A program made the translations under genes and the position numbers. The notes beneath the pieces are model-generated. The model was not told the origin of the DNA. It saw only the letters and a list, made by a program, of their open reading frames with translations, and did not search any database. A DNA stretch of 64,000 nt. It comes from Hippopus hippopus. Taxonomy: Eukaryota > Mollusca > Bivalvia > Cardiida > Cardiidae. Below are positions 39,275 through 49,305 of the stretch, piece after piece. The DNA is taken from contig OX328100.1 in assembly GCA_946811185.2 (NCBI GenBank), positions 17,782,999-17,846,998 of the forward strand. The letters run 5' to 3'. Positions within the stretch are counted from its first letter, which is position 1. Each line of letters opens with the position of its first letter.

Positions 39275-39600
39275 AAAAGAGCTCTTGATGCAAAAAGATT
39301 CACAAAATTATTCCTGTCAAGGTCTTTTAGCCAGTTACAGTGACAATTAGATAATACCAGCATGCTAAGATTATAGATATAATGTCTGCTTCTTTGTTAC
39401 ATAGTCAGAAATAGCAATGTATGGATCCATTTTGGACACAGGCAAACTATCATGGAAGTACTAATGAACCTTACAAGTGAACATCATGAACACCAAGGGT
39501 GTATTGTGCATGGAAGTGACATTACTAGATACGTGCTAGCAATGCTAATTCTCAATAACACCTGACCCGTTGCAGATGAGTTTTTTTTCTATTGCACCAC
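39275..39600. other. No recognised feature
   Basis: AT-rich unassigned sequence. Confidence 0.45.
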
Positions 39601-39602
39601 TG

Positions 39603-39800
39603 GATTGAATGATTGATTGTATGGTGGTTAATGTCATTTTCAACATTATTTCAGTTACATTGTGGCAGCTAGTGCACCTATCCATGTTTTCCTGGAGTTT
39701 ATGTTACCAGTACTTTCCTCAATTTTTTTGTTAAGCCACTGGCTGCTTAACCACATTTTTAAACAATGATCAGGGGTGGGAGATGAATGAATCCTGTTCT
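39603..39800 (-). mobile_element. S1 SINE, 3' two-thirds
   Basis: ATTGATTGTATGGTGGTTAA tail side, GTGGCAGCTAGTGCACCTAT, AAGCCACTGGCTGCTTAACC, GATGAATGAATCCTGTTC; head missing. Confidence 0.85.
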
Positions 39801-39874
39801 ACATTATGAACTTGGGTACTTTGCTTTATGGACACTAAGATCTTGGATGTTGAAATGCCCATTTAAAGATATTT

Positions 39875-40073
39875 AAAAAAAGAGCTCGGAATAAACCCAA
39901 CAAACATTTTTAGTCAAGAATTGCAGCACAAATGCTTGCAATTTCAAGGTTTTTATGAACCAGAATGTCTTTGCAAAGTGGACAGTGTAGATCTAAGATC
40001 AGACTGCATATTATGTGCTGTCTGCTCTTAATCTATGCTGGCCACAAATCCAGCCTATCCTGTAAAGTGGGCT
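39875..40073 (-). mobile_element. TT2b element
   Basis: AATAAACCCAACAAACATTT, GAATTGCAGCACAAATGC, core GTAGATCTAAGATCAGACTG with damaged right arm, right end TGTAAAGTGGGC before TTAA 40074-40077. Confidence 0.8.
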
Positions 40074-40077
40074 TTAA

Positions 40078-40299
40078 CTCTTTACCACACAGTCCCGAGT
40101 TTAAACGACCCTGAAGAAGAAAGCCTCTAGAAAACATTGTGGGAAAAGGAGAAAATGCTGGTAACCAGCATTTTCTCCTTTTCCCACAATGTTTTCTGCC
40201 CTTTCTAAGACAATTTTCTCTATTTGAGCCTCATTAAAATTGTCAACTGCAACTGCTTTCAATTTGGATTAGTCTAACATTTTGTCATTTGGTAAAGAG
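40078..40299 (+). mobile_element. TT1 MITE, complete, perfect hairpin
   Basis: TTAA 40074-40077 (shared with TT2b) and 40300-40303. The 67-bp hairpin at 40130-40196 is a perfect palindrome but for its central base. Confidence 0.97.
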
Positions 40300-40303
40300 T
40301 TAA

Positions 40304-40511
40304 CCGGTACCACATAATTCTGAGTTCTAACAACCCTGTGGAAGAAGCCTTTTGAAAACGTGGGAAATTGGAGAAAATGCTGATAACCAGCATCCCTCAA
40401 TATTTTCTACCCAATCAAAATAAAAAATTTATCATTCGCATCACATTTAATTTTTCGTCTGTAAATGCTTTCAATTTGAACTAGTCTAAAATTTTGTCAT
40501 TTGGTGTATAG
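40304..40511 (+). mobile_element. TT1 MITE with right-arm deletion
   Basis: Shares TTAA 40300-40303; right TTAA 40512-40515. Right arm reduced to ACCAGCATCCCTCAATATTTTC. Confidence 0.88.
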
Positions 40512-40515
40512 TTAA

Positions 40516-41117
40516 CTGTTAATCAAACACTGTGAATGATACGGTGCAAAACAAGATGACCCTGTTCAGACAGGTACATGACAGAATAGAAATACTGTAC
40601 GTCACTCACAGAAAGCCTGATTATTGAGATATGGAAGCATTGTTGGTTTAGAGTTTTTCTGAAAATGTTAAATATTGTACATAAAATAAAACATGAAGTC
40701 AATGATTTGAGCAGTATGACAATTATTCAAATTATCTACACCATCTGATCATGAGGTTGCCTCCAGTGTTGAAAAGGGCAAGGATGCTGCATCTCGAGAG
40801 GGTGAGATAGTTGATGACCTGAGTGACGGCTTAGTGACATTACAATATTGCTACTATGGTCATGTTTACATTGTCATATCAAATGTAGGAGTAAGATTAC
40901 TAATGAATTACCAGGTTTGTTCTTGTATAATAATACCTTCAACATTTTGATTAGTGACTTTCTAAAGTTGTTTGAGTTTGGATGCTTTTGTGAATTTTGA
41001 AAGGATAACCTGTTTCTTATATTTAAGGATAACCTTTTTCTTGTATGTATGGTTAGTAGGTTTGGTTGGCATTTTTATGTATGCATGCTATTATGTCACA
41101 CCTCTTGCTTATGACCT
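40516..41117. other. No recognised feature
   Basis: AT-rich. AAGGATAACC(T)TTTCTT occurs twice near 41000-41042; otherwise nothing. Confidence 0.45.
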
Positions 41118-41121
41118 TTAA

Positions 41122-41307
41122 CCCTTTTTCTTTGCAGACAACAAATTAAATGTGGCTCAAATTGTAGAGATTGTCTGTGACAGGTTATCAAATATTGTGG
41201 GAAAAGGAGAAGATGCTGGTTATGAGTGTTTTCTCCTTTTCCCATAATACTTTTTAAAAGTCCTTTTCCGTGGGGGGTCGTTAAACTTGGAATTGTTTGG
41301 CAAAGGA
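41122..41307 (-). mobile_element. TT1 MITE, left end deleted
   Basis: TTAA 41118-41121, CCCTTTTTCTTTGCAGACAA (about 35 bp missing), right TTAA 41308-41311. Confidence 0.88.
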
Positions 41308-41311
41308 TTAA

Positions 41312-41532
41312 CTTTTTACCACACAATCCCGATTTTTAACGACCCTAAGAAAGAAGCCTTTTGAAAACATTGTAGGAAAAGGAGAAAATGCTGGTAACCA
41401 GCATTTTCTCCTTTTCCCACAATGTTTTCTACACTTGTAAAGTCAAGTTTCAATTTTTGAGTCACGTTTATTTTGTCGTCTGCAAATGCTTTCAATTTGG
41501 AACAGTCTGAAATTTTGTCGTTTGGTAAAGAG
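41312..41532 (+). mobile_element. TT1 MITE, complete, near consensus
   Basis: Shares TTAA 41308-41311; right TTAA 41533-41536. One mismatch in the hairpin (TTGTAGG). Confidence 0.95.
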
Positions 41533-41536
41533 TTAA

Positions 41537-41766
41537 CTATGTCCTACACAAAATTTCAGACTTGGCCTAACCCAAAGCATTTGCAGACAACAAATCAAAT
41601 GTGGCTCAAATTGTGGAATTTGTCTTTGATAGGGTAGCAAGCAATGTTCGAAAAAGAGAAAATGCTTGTTACCAGCCTCATTAAATTTGCCTTTTGTAAA
41701 TGCTTTCAATTTAGACTTGTGTAAAATTATGTCAGTGTAAAATCATGTCGTTTGATGAAGAGTTGA
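41537..41766. mobile_element. TT1 recombinant with two right-type ends
   Basis: Left AAAATTTCAGACTTGGCC...AAAGCATTTGCAGACAAC; right TGTAAATGCTTTCAATTTAG...TCGTTTGATGAAGAG. These are the same end in opposite directions, joined near GTTACCAGCCTCATT. Reciprocal in type to 29880-30074. Confidence 0.8.
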
Positions 41767-41769
41767 CAT

Positions 41770-41980
41770 GACAAAATATTACACTGGCCCAAATTCAAAG
41801 CGTTTGTATACGACAGTTCAATTGTGTTATAAATGATAGGATTTGTTTCAAAAAGAGTAGAAAACATTTTTGGTAAAGAAAAAAAAAACTGCTGGTTACT
41901 AGCATTTTCTCCTTTTCCCACTGTTTTCCAAAGCCTGCACCCTAAGAGTTGTTAAAATTTGGGGCTTGTGTGGTAAAAAG
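41770..41980 (-). mobile_element. TT1 MITE, left end worn
   Basis: GACAAAATATTACACTGGCC to GCTTGTGTGGTAAAAAG before TTAA 41981-41984. Left arm replaced by A-run. Confidence 0.85.
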
Positions 41981-41984
41981 TTAA

Positions 41985-42181
41985 CCTTTAGGGTGTGACC
42001 CAAGGACCTTTCGCGGACAGTGTGGATCAAGATCAGACTGCACAGAACGTGCAGTCTGATCTTGGATCTACACTGTCTGATGAGGAGATATGTTTTCTCC
42101 ACAAATGCTTTTGAAATAGCAAAATTTAGTATTTTACTATCAGTTTGAAAGTTTCATTTTAGTTATTTAGCAGGATAAAGC
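41985..42181 (+). mobile_element. TT2 MITE, complete
   Basis: TTAA 41981-41984 (shared) and 42182-42185. Core hairpin intact; ends CCTTTAGGGTGTGACCC and TTTAGCAGGATAAAGC. Confidence 0.92.
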
Positions 42182-42320
42182 TTAAGAATGGTTGGTGAAT
42201 ACAAGCTGCAGCCCATGGGTTACTAGATATACTGTTTCATAGCGGTTAGAGAGGACTTAAAAAGGAAGTTTTTGCATATGTCTGAAAATAAATGCTATCT
42301 ACTGGGGAATGAAATATTAA

Positions 42321-42546
42321 CCTGCTACCACACATTCCGAGTTTTAATGACATCCAGAAGGAAGGCTCTTGAATACATTATGGGAAAAGGAGAAAATGCT
42401 GGTAATGAGCATTTTCTCCATTTCCCAAAAAGATTTTCTTTACTTTGAATATTTAAATTCCATAGATTGAACCATAATTATTTACTTCGTCATATGCAAA
42501 TGCTTTTAATATGGATGAGTACACAATTTTGTTGTTTGAGATAGAG
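42321..42546 (+). mobile_element. TT1 MITE, complete
   Basis: TTAA 42317-42320 and 42547-42550; CCTGCTACCACACATTCCGA left; hairpin centre GGTAATGAGC. Confidence 0.9.
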
Positions 42547-42550
42547 TTAA

Positions 42551-43632
42551 ATTATCTATCATTTCAAGGATAAATACTATCATGTAGAAAAAAAATTTGA
42601 ATTGTCATCTGTATATTCCTTAAATATGGATGAGTCTTAACTTTTGCTATGTAGAAAAGGGTTTGGTAAATTGCCTCAACAAATAAAGGCAAGATATTCA
42701 TGAGAGCAGACACATTAATTTTGATGTAGACAACAATAAAAGGGCAAACTATATTATCAGGTGAGTGAACAATATGTCAAGATTGTGCCCACTAGTTATC
42801 ACAGATCAATTTGATTGCACACCCAATTCCTTTATAGAGGTACATAATTACATAATCAAAGAAGATGATTTATTTTGTCTGGACAGAGGTTGATAGTTGG
42901 CCATTGGCCCCCTGATTTGTGTCAGACTTTCAGAAAGCATTGACTTCACAAGGCATGTACTTTTCCTTTGGAGTTTTGAGTGTCCATACACAGTATAATG
43001 AGTATGTGTTGCATCTAAAACCAATGTTAACAGGGACAAATAGATGGGAGTTCTGCATTGGGGAACAGGCTTTTTTGTTCCTGGGCTTTTTGGGCCAGGT
43101 TTGTTTGTCCATGCTTGTTTGTTCCAACTGAACTTAACTTAGTATAGATAGATATATATATTGAGGTTCCCTTGAGCCATCTTTGTCAGTATTTATAAAT
43201 ATTGACCCAAATCAAAACAGTTCATAGCATTTTCTCCTTTTCCCACACGGTTTTCTATCTTTTCAAGGGCAAAGTTAATAATTTCATTTGAAAAAAATAA
43301 AGTTTTAATTTTCTGCATATTTCTTAGATACGGATAAGTGTAAAATTTTGCAGTGTGATAAAGGTAATTAGTAAATTTCCACAACAAATGAAGGAAGATG
43401 TTCATGAGAGCAGACAACAATAAAAAGGAAAACTGTATTATCAAGTGAATGAACAACATGTCAAGATTGTGGCCACTGCCATGGTTATCACAGATCAATT
43501 TGATTGCTCACCCAATTCCTTTATAGAGTTAACATAATTACAAAGTCAAAGAAGATGATTTATAGTGTCTGGACAAAGGCTGATATTGAGCCATTGGCCC
43601 TCTGATTTGTGTCAGACTTTCAGAAAGTATGG
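42551..43632 (+). repeat. Older tandem duplication, ~690-bp period
   Basis: A TT1 right half plus ~270 bp of other sequence (42551-42940) recurs at 43228-43632: TTCATGAGAGCAGACA, ATATGTCAAGATTGTGCC, GATCAATTTGATTGC, CTGATTTGTGTCAGACTTTC. Copies differ by substitutions and by a TGATGTAGACA-region indel. Confidence 0.9.
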
Positions 43633-43675
43633 CTATAAGATTAGTTTTGATGCAGTTGCATGCAAACTGGTTTTA

Positions 43676-43780
43676 ACACCCCTGCCAAAAAGTTTTGAAA
43701 ATGTTGTTGATAAAAGAGCAATTGTCTTTTAAAAGCATTTCCCTTTTTGTCTAAGTGTTTTTACACTATTTCATGTATTA
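43676..43780 (+). mobile_element. TT1, degenerate
   Basis: TTAACACCCCTGCCAAAAAG, TTTTGAAAATGTTGTTGATA, AAGCATTTCCCTTTTTGTC. Confidence 0.5.
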
Positions 43781-43865
43781 AAAAATCTTATGTCATGTAT
43801 TATCCAAATATGAGGACATTTTTTACAGGTACACTGCAAATTTGTTGCTAGAGGTAATGGTATAA

Positions 43866-44086
43866 CCCTTTACCACACAATGACGCCTTTTAATGCCCCT
43901 GAAGAAGAGGCCTTTTGAAAACATTGTGGGGAAAGGAGAAAATGCTGGTAACCAGCATTTTCTCCTTTTCCCACAAAGTTTTCTACCCTATCAAAGAAAA
44001 GTTGCATCATTTGAGCCACTATGAAATTGTCCTCTGCAAATGCTTTCAATTTGGATAGGTCTTAAATTTTGCCATGTGGTAAAGGG
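43866..44086 (+). mobile_element. TT1 MITE, first of a three-copy chain
   Basis: Left TTAA mutated to ATAA; right TTAA 44087-44090. Near-perfect hairpin (GTGGGGAAAGGAG; CCCACAAAG). Confidence 0.93.
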
Positions 44087-44090
44087 TTAA

Positions 44091-44324
44091 CCCTATACCA
44101 CACGTCCACAAGACTTGGTATTCATGACCTTTTGGAAGAATCCTATTAAAAACATTATGGGAAGTAGAGAAAATAAATGCTTCTAACCAGTATTTTCTCC
44201 TTTTCCCACAAAGTTTTGTACCCATCCAAAAAAAATTTGCATCATTTAAGCTATGCTTAATTTGACATCTGAAAATGCTTTCATTTTGTGTGTGTCCAAT
44301 ATTATTTTGTTATTTGGTAAATGT
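44091..44324 (+). mobile_element. TT1 MITE, second of the chain
   Basis: TTAA 44087-44090 and 44325-44328. Left arm carries an insertion (GAAAATAAATGCTTCTAACC). Confidence 0.9.
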
Positions 44325-44328
44325 TTAA

Positions 44329-44562
44329 CTCTTTACCAAATGACAGAAACTCAGACTAGTCCAAATTGAAAGCATTTGCAGACGACAAAATAATTGTGGC
44401 TCAAATGATGATTTTTGTTTTAGGAAGAATAAAGAACATAGTGCTTTGGGAAGGGTAGAAAACATTGTGGGAAAAGGAGAAAATGCTGGTTTCCAGCATT
44501 TTCTCCTATTCCTACAATGTTTTCAAAAGGGTGGTTAAAACTCGGAATTGTTTGGTAATGAG
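44329..44562 (-). mobile_element. TT1 MITE, third of the chain
   Basis: Opposite orientation to its neighbours; TTAA 44325-44328 and 44563-44566. Has an extra ~20 bp (AAAGAACATAGTGCTTTGGG) before the hairpin, a partial repeat of GGAAGGGTAGAAAACA. Confidence 0.92.
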
Positions 44563-44924
44563 TTAATCACTGGTCAGAGGGATATTAGTGGACAAGGCTG
44601 GTGAATTATACAGAAGATAAACACTAATGCTCCAGACATGCAAATATTGACCAAATCATCCCGTTAATTACCCCAGGGGCATTGTTTGTAGTGTTACAAC
44701 TATTTTGTTTTTGCTACATTGTAAGGCTTCCTAAACATTCTGTTTGCAGATTGATGAACATGATTTTACTGCAGTATTGTAACCAACTTTCATGCTAAAT
44801 GTTGTGAAAAAACTTTTACAGCCATTAAACCTTTACCAAACGATCTCATGTTTTAATGTCCCTGAGAAAAAAGGCTTTTTGAAACATTGTGGGAAAAGGA
44901 GAAAATGCTGGTAACCAGCATTTT

Positions 44925-46292
44925 TAGCTCACCTGAGCATGAAGTGCTCAGGTGAGCTTTTGTGATTGTGCTGTGTCTGGCATGTGTCGTCCATGGTGCA
45001 TCATGCGGTTATCAACATTTACCTTGTGTGCACTCCAGAGGTCATGTTTTCAGTCAGATACTCTTGAAACTTGGTCAGAATGTTTGTCTTGATAAAATCT
45101 CGGACATGTTCCAAATTGGGTCACTTCAGGTCAAAAAGTAGGTAACCAGGCCAATTCTTAGAAAATCTTTCGTGGACTGTAGAGGCCTTATTTTCAGCCT
45201 GATACTCATGAAAGTCTATCAGAATCTTTTTCTTGATGATATCTTGGACAAGCTTGAAATTGGGCAGTGTCAGTTTAAAAAGTAGGTCACTGGGCCAGAT
45301 TTTGGAAAAATCTTGTATGCACTCTTAAAGGCCACATTTTTAGCCTGGTACTCATGAAACTAGGTCAGATTGTTTATCTTGATGATATCCTGCACAAGTA
45401 TGAAATTAGGTCATGTTGGTTCACTTCTTGTTTGCACTCTAGAGGCCTCATTTTCAGCCTGAATCTTACGAATCTCAGAATGTTTGTCTTGATGATATCT
45501 TGGACATGTTTGAAATCAGGTCAAGTCAGGTCACAAGTAGGTCACCAACAAGTAGGTCACCATGCCAAATCTTAGAAAAACCATGTGTGCACTCCAGAGG
45601 CTACATTTTCAGCCAAATTGGGTCATGGCGAGTCAAAAAGTTGCTCATTAAGCCAAATCTTAAAAAAAAAACTTGTATGCTGTATAGAGGCCACATTTTC
45701 AGCCTGTTACTCATGAAGACTGGTCGGAATGTTTGTCTAAATGATATCACAGACAAGCTCAAAATTTGGTCAGGTCGGGTCAAAAAAGTTACAGTCAAAT
45801 CTTAGAATAGCCTTGTGTGCACTCTAGAGGCCACATTTTCAGCCGGTTACTTTTGTAACTTAGTCAGAATGTTTGTCTTGGCGATATCGTTGATAGGATG
45901 GAAATTGGGTCATTTTGGGTCAAAAACTAGTTCTTTGGAGAAAATCTTATTAAAACCTTGTATACATTCTAGAGGTCACATTTTCAGCCTGATACTCATG
46001 AAACTTGGTTGGAATGTTTATCTTGTTGATATCTTGGGCAAGGTTAAAAGTGCATCACATCAGGTCAAAAAGTACGTCACTGGGCCAAATCTTAGAAAAA
46101 ACTCGTGTGCAGTCTAGAGGCCACATTTTCAGCCTGATACTCATGAAGGTTGGTTAGAATATTTGTTTTGATGTTATCTTGGACAAGCTGAAATTGGTCC
46201 ATGTTGGGTAAAAAGTAGGTCACTAAAACTAATGTACGGTTTACTTCATTAAAACCAGGATCTCTTTAGCTTTTGGGCAAATGGCCCTCTTG
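44925..46292 (+). mobile_element. HEL: Helentron-like element with tandem array
   Basis: Starts TTAGCTCACCTGAGCATGAA with a hairpin (CTCACCTGAGCA / TGCTCAGGTGAG), carries a tandem array, and ends GGCAAATGGCCCTCTTGTT, a small hairpin just before the terminus. No target duplication beyond T. Non-autonomous Helentron-like elements carrying satellite-like arrays are known in oysters; the match is by structure. Confidence 0.78.
45025..46235 (+). repeat. ~145-bp tandem repeat, nine diverged units
   Basis: Units open near 45031, 45176, 45313, 45428, 45583, 45673, 45813, 45958 and 46103 with variants of GTGTGCACTCTAGAGGCCAC, followed by ATTTTCAGCCTGATACTCAT, TCAGAATGTTTGTCTTGATG and GGGTCAAAAAGTAGGTCAC. 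The unit at 45583 has an internal deletion. Divergence suggests an old array. Confidence 0.93.
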
Positions 46293-46424
46293 TTTCCTTT
46301 TACAATAATATTTTCTACTCTTCAACAAACGAATTTCAATTTTTGAGTCACAGTGTTTTGTTGTCTACTGTTGCTTTCCATTTGGGCAAGTGTAAAATTT
46401 TGTCATTTTGGTAAAGAGTCATAA

Positions 46425-46930
46425 CTTTTATGGACAAAAGCACCATAGGACAAAAGCCCCATAGGACAAAAGCTCCATGCACTTAACAGAATTATTATAT
46501 GGACAAAAGCCCCATGATTAAATTAAAGGTACCGGTATATGTATCTTTTTATTTTTTGGCTTTCTGCTGTATGCTTACGAAAAATAAGAGGAGTAAAGGC
46601 TAACTAAAGATTGAGGATTAAAATATCAATTCTATACAGGAGCAGGAATACCACCAAAGATAAAAAGGTAATTAGATAATAGCACCTGATTTGCAGATTT
46701 GCAAATATGTTTATTTGCTGACTTTTACCTCTGATTTAATCACATATTTGAAAACATCCTCGTAAAATAAAAATAATAAAAGACAAAAAGGTTCAACCTG
46801 TTAACAAACAATCCTGTCTGTTCTTTTGAAAAAAGAAAATATCAGCAGTCTTTGCTTTTTTTTTGTCCTGTGAGGCTTTTGTCCGTAGGGCTTTTATCCT
46901 TTGGGCCTTTTGTCCTACATCCACCTTCAT
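46425..46930. mobile_element. Foldback-like element with inverted tandem ends
   Basis: Left end has repeats of GGACAAAAGCCCCATA (about 46433-46520); right end has the inverse, GGCTTTTGTCC, GGGCTTTTATCC, GGGCCTTTTGTCC (46872-46917). The AT-rich centre has no frame. Target duplication not identified. Confidence 0.72.
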
Positions 46931-46969
46931 TATAGAACTGTGTTAAGGTTAGCTCCCAAAAGGGGTTTA

Positions 46970-47323
46970 TATTATATTTCATGTGTCTATTTTTAGAAAT
47001 GTTATGGGTAAAGAAATGTCGTAATTTAAGCTGGGGGGAATTATTTCCCCGACACAGTGAATATTTTCCTCCTGCCGAAAATCTGGAACTACTTTTTTAA
47101 GGTTTTTAAGTTTTAAAAGTGGCATTCGTTGAGAAAATAATCAGAGGAAATATAATATATAATTTATTTCATCAGCTTGTGGTTAATATGGGGAAATATT
47201 TGCCTCAAAAGGGAAAGGTCCGCGAAAATAACTTGTGCCTTACGGCACTCGTTATTTTCGCATACCTCTCCCTTTTTCGGCAAATATTTCCCCATATTAA
47301 CCACAAGCTGATGAAATAAACTC
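46970..47323 (+). mobile_element. TA1 MITE, uninterrupted
   Basis: 354 bp between TA 46968-46969 and 47324-47325. The intact GTCGTAATTTAAGCTGG (47018-47034) is the empty site for the TT3 insertion at 19.7 kb. Confidence 0.94.
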
Positions 47324-47528
47324 TACGTAATTCTCCCTGGATGGAGCGTTTTTCTGCCTCTATTGACTTTAACATTTGCTGGCTGTCTCTTTGATTTTGA
47401 GGATAGCCTTTGGCTTCAATTGGTGATTTAGTGAAATAAAGACAATAGGAATTGATGCTGTGATGAGGGTGTACAACAAATGCTTTATGGTGTGAGTTGA
47501 TATCGTTGATAATCATATCATTCCATTA

Positions 47529-47643
47529 CATGGGAGTGTCCTTGGACAAGGCACTGATGAGGGCCAGCCTAGTACTTATGAAAGACATGATAATGAGGTA
47601 GATATGACATAAAACTGTGGAAAGGAGCAAATCACCATTCAAG
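47529..47643 (+). mobile_element. S3 SINE 3' portion, copy 2
   Basis: TGTCCTTGGACAAGGCACTG, GCCAGCCTAGTACTTATGAA and AATCACCATTCAAG parallel 14089-14222. Ends at TTAA 47644-47647. Confidence 0.68.
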
Positions 47644-47647
47644 TTAA

Positions 47648-47852
47648 CCCTTATCCTGCTCAATAAATTAAAAGAAACTTTCAAGCCCATATTAGAAACC
47701 CTATTGATACTATCTTTAAAGGATTCTTTGGAGAAAAATATCTTCTTATTGGATAGTATAGATGAAAGATCAGACTGCAGGTTCTGTGCCATCTGATCTT
47801 GATCTACACTGTCCGCAAAATGTCAGTGAGTCTCGCTTTGCAGCCTCAGGTA
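47648..47852 (-). mobile_element. TT2 MITE
   Basis: TTAA 47644-47647; CCCTTATCCTGCTCAATAAA left; core AGATCAGACTGCAG-GTTCT-GTGCCATCTGATCTT; right end CGCTTTGCAGCCTCAGG, right TTAA lost. Confidence 0.88.
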
Positions 47853-47865
47853 TAAAAAGAAAATG

Positions 47866-48095
47866 TCAGTCATTCTCTGTGAAAAGGGGAATTAATGCAT
47901 CTGCAAAAATTATTGAGCCAGGTCAGCTTGTGCGGTGCAGGCTGATCCGAGCCGAACCTTCATGCTTTGTTTCTGTTCTGCATGTCCAAGGACAGTGCTA
48001 CGGCAGGATTTCAGCTGGTTTTTTGAGGATCTATAGTTATGTGATGACTTGCTTGGTATATTGCATCGTGGAATCACATTAAACCCCCTTTTGTC
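47866..48095 (+). mobile_element. PAL2 element
   Basis: CATTCTCTGTGAAAAGGGG and ATTAAACCCCCTTTTGTCAG ends; centre CCAGGTCAGCTTGTGCGGTG; TGTGATGACTTGCTTGGTAT in the right arm. Confidence 0.8.
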
Positions 48096-48244
48096 AGGTC
48101 ACCACTCAATTGTTTTAAAGCCTAGATTTTGATGTTACTGTTTGAGAGAAAGAAATATCTACACTTGTGACTTAAAACAAACAGGTAAAAAATGAGGAAA
48201 TCGACCCATTGTAGGTGACCTGAATTTTGCATTTCAAGGCTTTT

Positions 48245-48330
48245 TGTCAGAATAAAGTGAACAGTGCAGTCTGATCTTGATTTTCACTGTCTGCTAATTC
48301 AATTAAAGTTATGACAGGCACTTTAAGAGC
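48245..48330 (-). mobile_element. TT2b, left arm deleted
   Basis: AAGTGAACAGTGCAGTCTGATC, TTCACTGTCTGCTAATTC, outer GGCACTTTAAGAGC before TTAA 48331-48334, shared with TT1. Confidence 0.72.
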
Positions 48331-48334
48331 TTAA

Positions 48335-48553
48335 CCCTTTACCACACAATTTCGAGTTCAACAATCCTAACAAAGAAGGCTTTTGAAAACATGGTGGGGA
48401 AAGGAGAAAATGCTGGTAACCAGCATTTTCTCCTTTTCCCACTGTGTTTTCTACCCCATCAAAAACAAATTCCATCATTTGAGTCACCTTTAAATTGTCG
48501 CCTGCAAAGGCTTTCTATTTAGACGAGTCAAAATTTTTGTTTGGTAAAGAGTT
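48335..48553 (+). mobile_element. TT1 MITE, complete
   Basis: CCCTTTACCACACAATTTCG left; hairpin with GGTGGGGAAAGGAG and CCCACTGTG; right end TTTGGTAAAGAGTTTAG. Confidence 0.92.
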
Positions 48554-48587
48554 TAGAGATCTTTTAATCATGGTTTAGAATCCAGAA

Positions 48588-48675
48588 GTAGACAGTGAAG
48601 ATTTAAGATCAGATTGCAAGTTTTGTTCGTTTGGATCTTGACCTGTGTTTTTTGCAAAAGCTGATTCTGCTTGTA
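48588..48675 (-). mobile_element. TT2b, degenerate
   Basis: GTAGACAGTGAAGATTTAAG, ATCAGATTGC, GGATCTTGACCTGTG. Confidence 0.6.
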
Positions 48676-48799
48676 ATGGAAGAAACGGGGTCAATGAAAA
48701 AAATTCATCCTTTTCTCTCCACTTCAATCAAAATTTAAACATCTACATAATTATATTTTACCCATCACCCAGTCTTTCATATTCAGTGGCAGACTACTT

Positions 48800-48918
48800 T
48801 TCAAAAATATTGCAAAAGAGGTCATTTATCATTATACAGAAATGCTCTTTTTCCACAATGTTATCCAAACCATTCTTCATAGGTGTCTTTATAATTTATG
48901 GACAGGACTTGAAAAGCG
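48800..48918 (-). mobile_element. TT1, degenerate
   Basis: AAAATATTGCAAAAGAGG, AATGCTCTTTTTCCACAATG, AACCATTCTTCATAGGTGTC keep the order of a minus copy. Confidence 0.45.
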
Positions 48919-48920
48919 TT

Positions 48921-49128
48921 TTTGACCCTTTACCAATCACCAGTTTTCAGACACTTAGGAAGAAGACAGAAGAAAACATTTAAGGAAAAAGAGAAAATGC
49001 TGCTAAGTTTTTCCCACAATGTTTTCTACCCAGTGCAAGAAATATTGCATCATTTGAGCTGCACATGATATGTTGTTCCTGACTGCTGTCAATTTGTTAA
49101 GACAGATAAATGTTACTTGGTAAAATTA
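48921..49128 (+). mobile_element. TT1 MITE, deleted hairpin
   Basis: GACCCTTTACCAATCACCAG left; GAAAATGCTGCTAAGTTTTTCCCAC (about 20 bp missing in the centre); right TTACTTGGTAAAA then TTAA-like AATTAA. Confidence 0.8.
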
Positions 49129-49305
49129 AACATACTGTTAATCTTACTGAAGCGGTAAGAATGCAAAAAAATGATAAAGCTGAATTTTTACAGATTTTTG
49201 TGATAAAGAAGGAACCCTGGGATCTTTCAAGGTTACTGTGACCTAAAAAATTGTGAACTCTTTTCTTTTGAGGGCTAACTGTACGAAAAGGAATATTTCA
49301 CTTAA

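Larger units (their letters stand above)
44829..46418 (+). mobile_element. TT1 MITE hosting a HEL element
   Basis: TTAA 44825-44828; left part through GGTAACCAGCATTT; right part from TCCTTTTACAATAATATTTTC (46293) to CATTTTGGTAAAGAG. The insertion point is the TTTT of the right hairpin arm. Confidence 0.9.
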
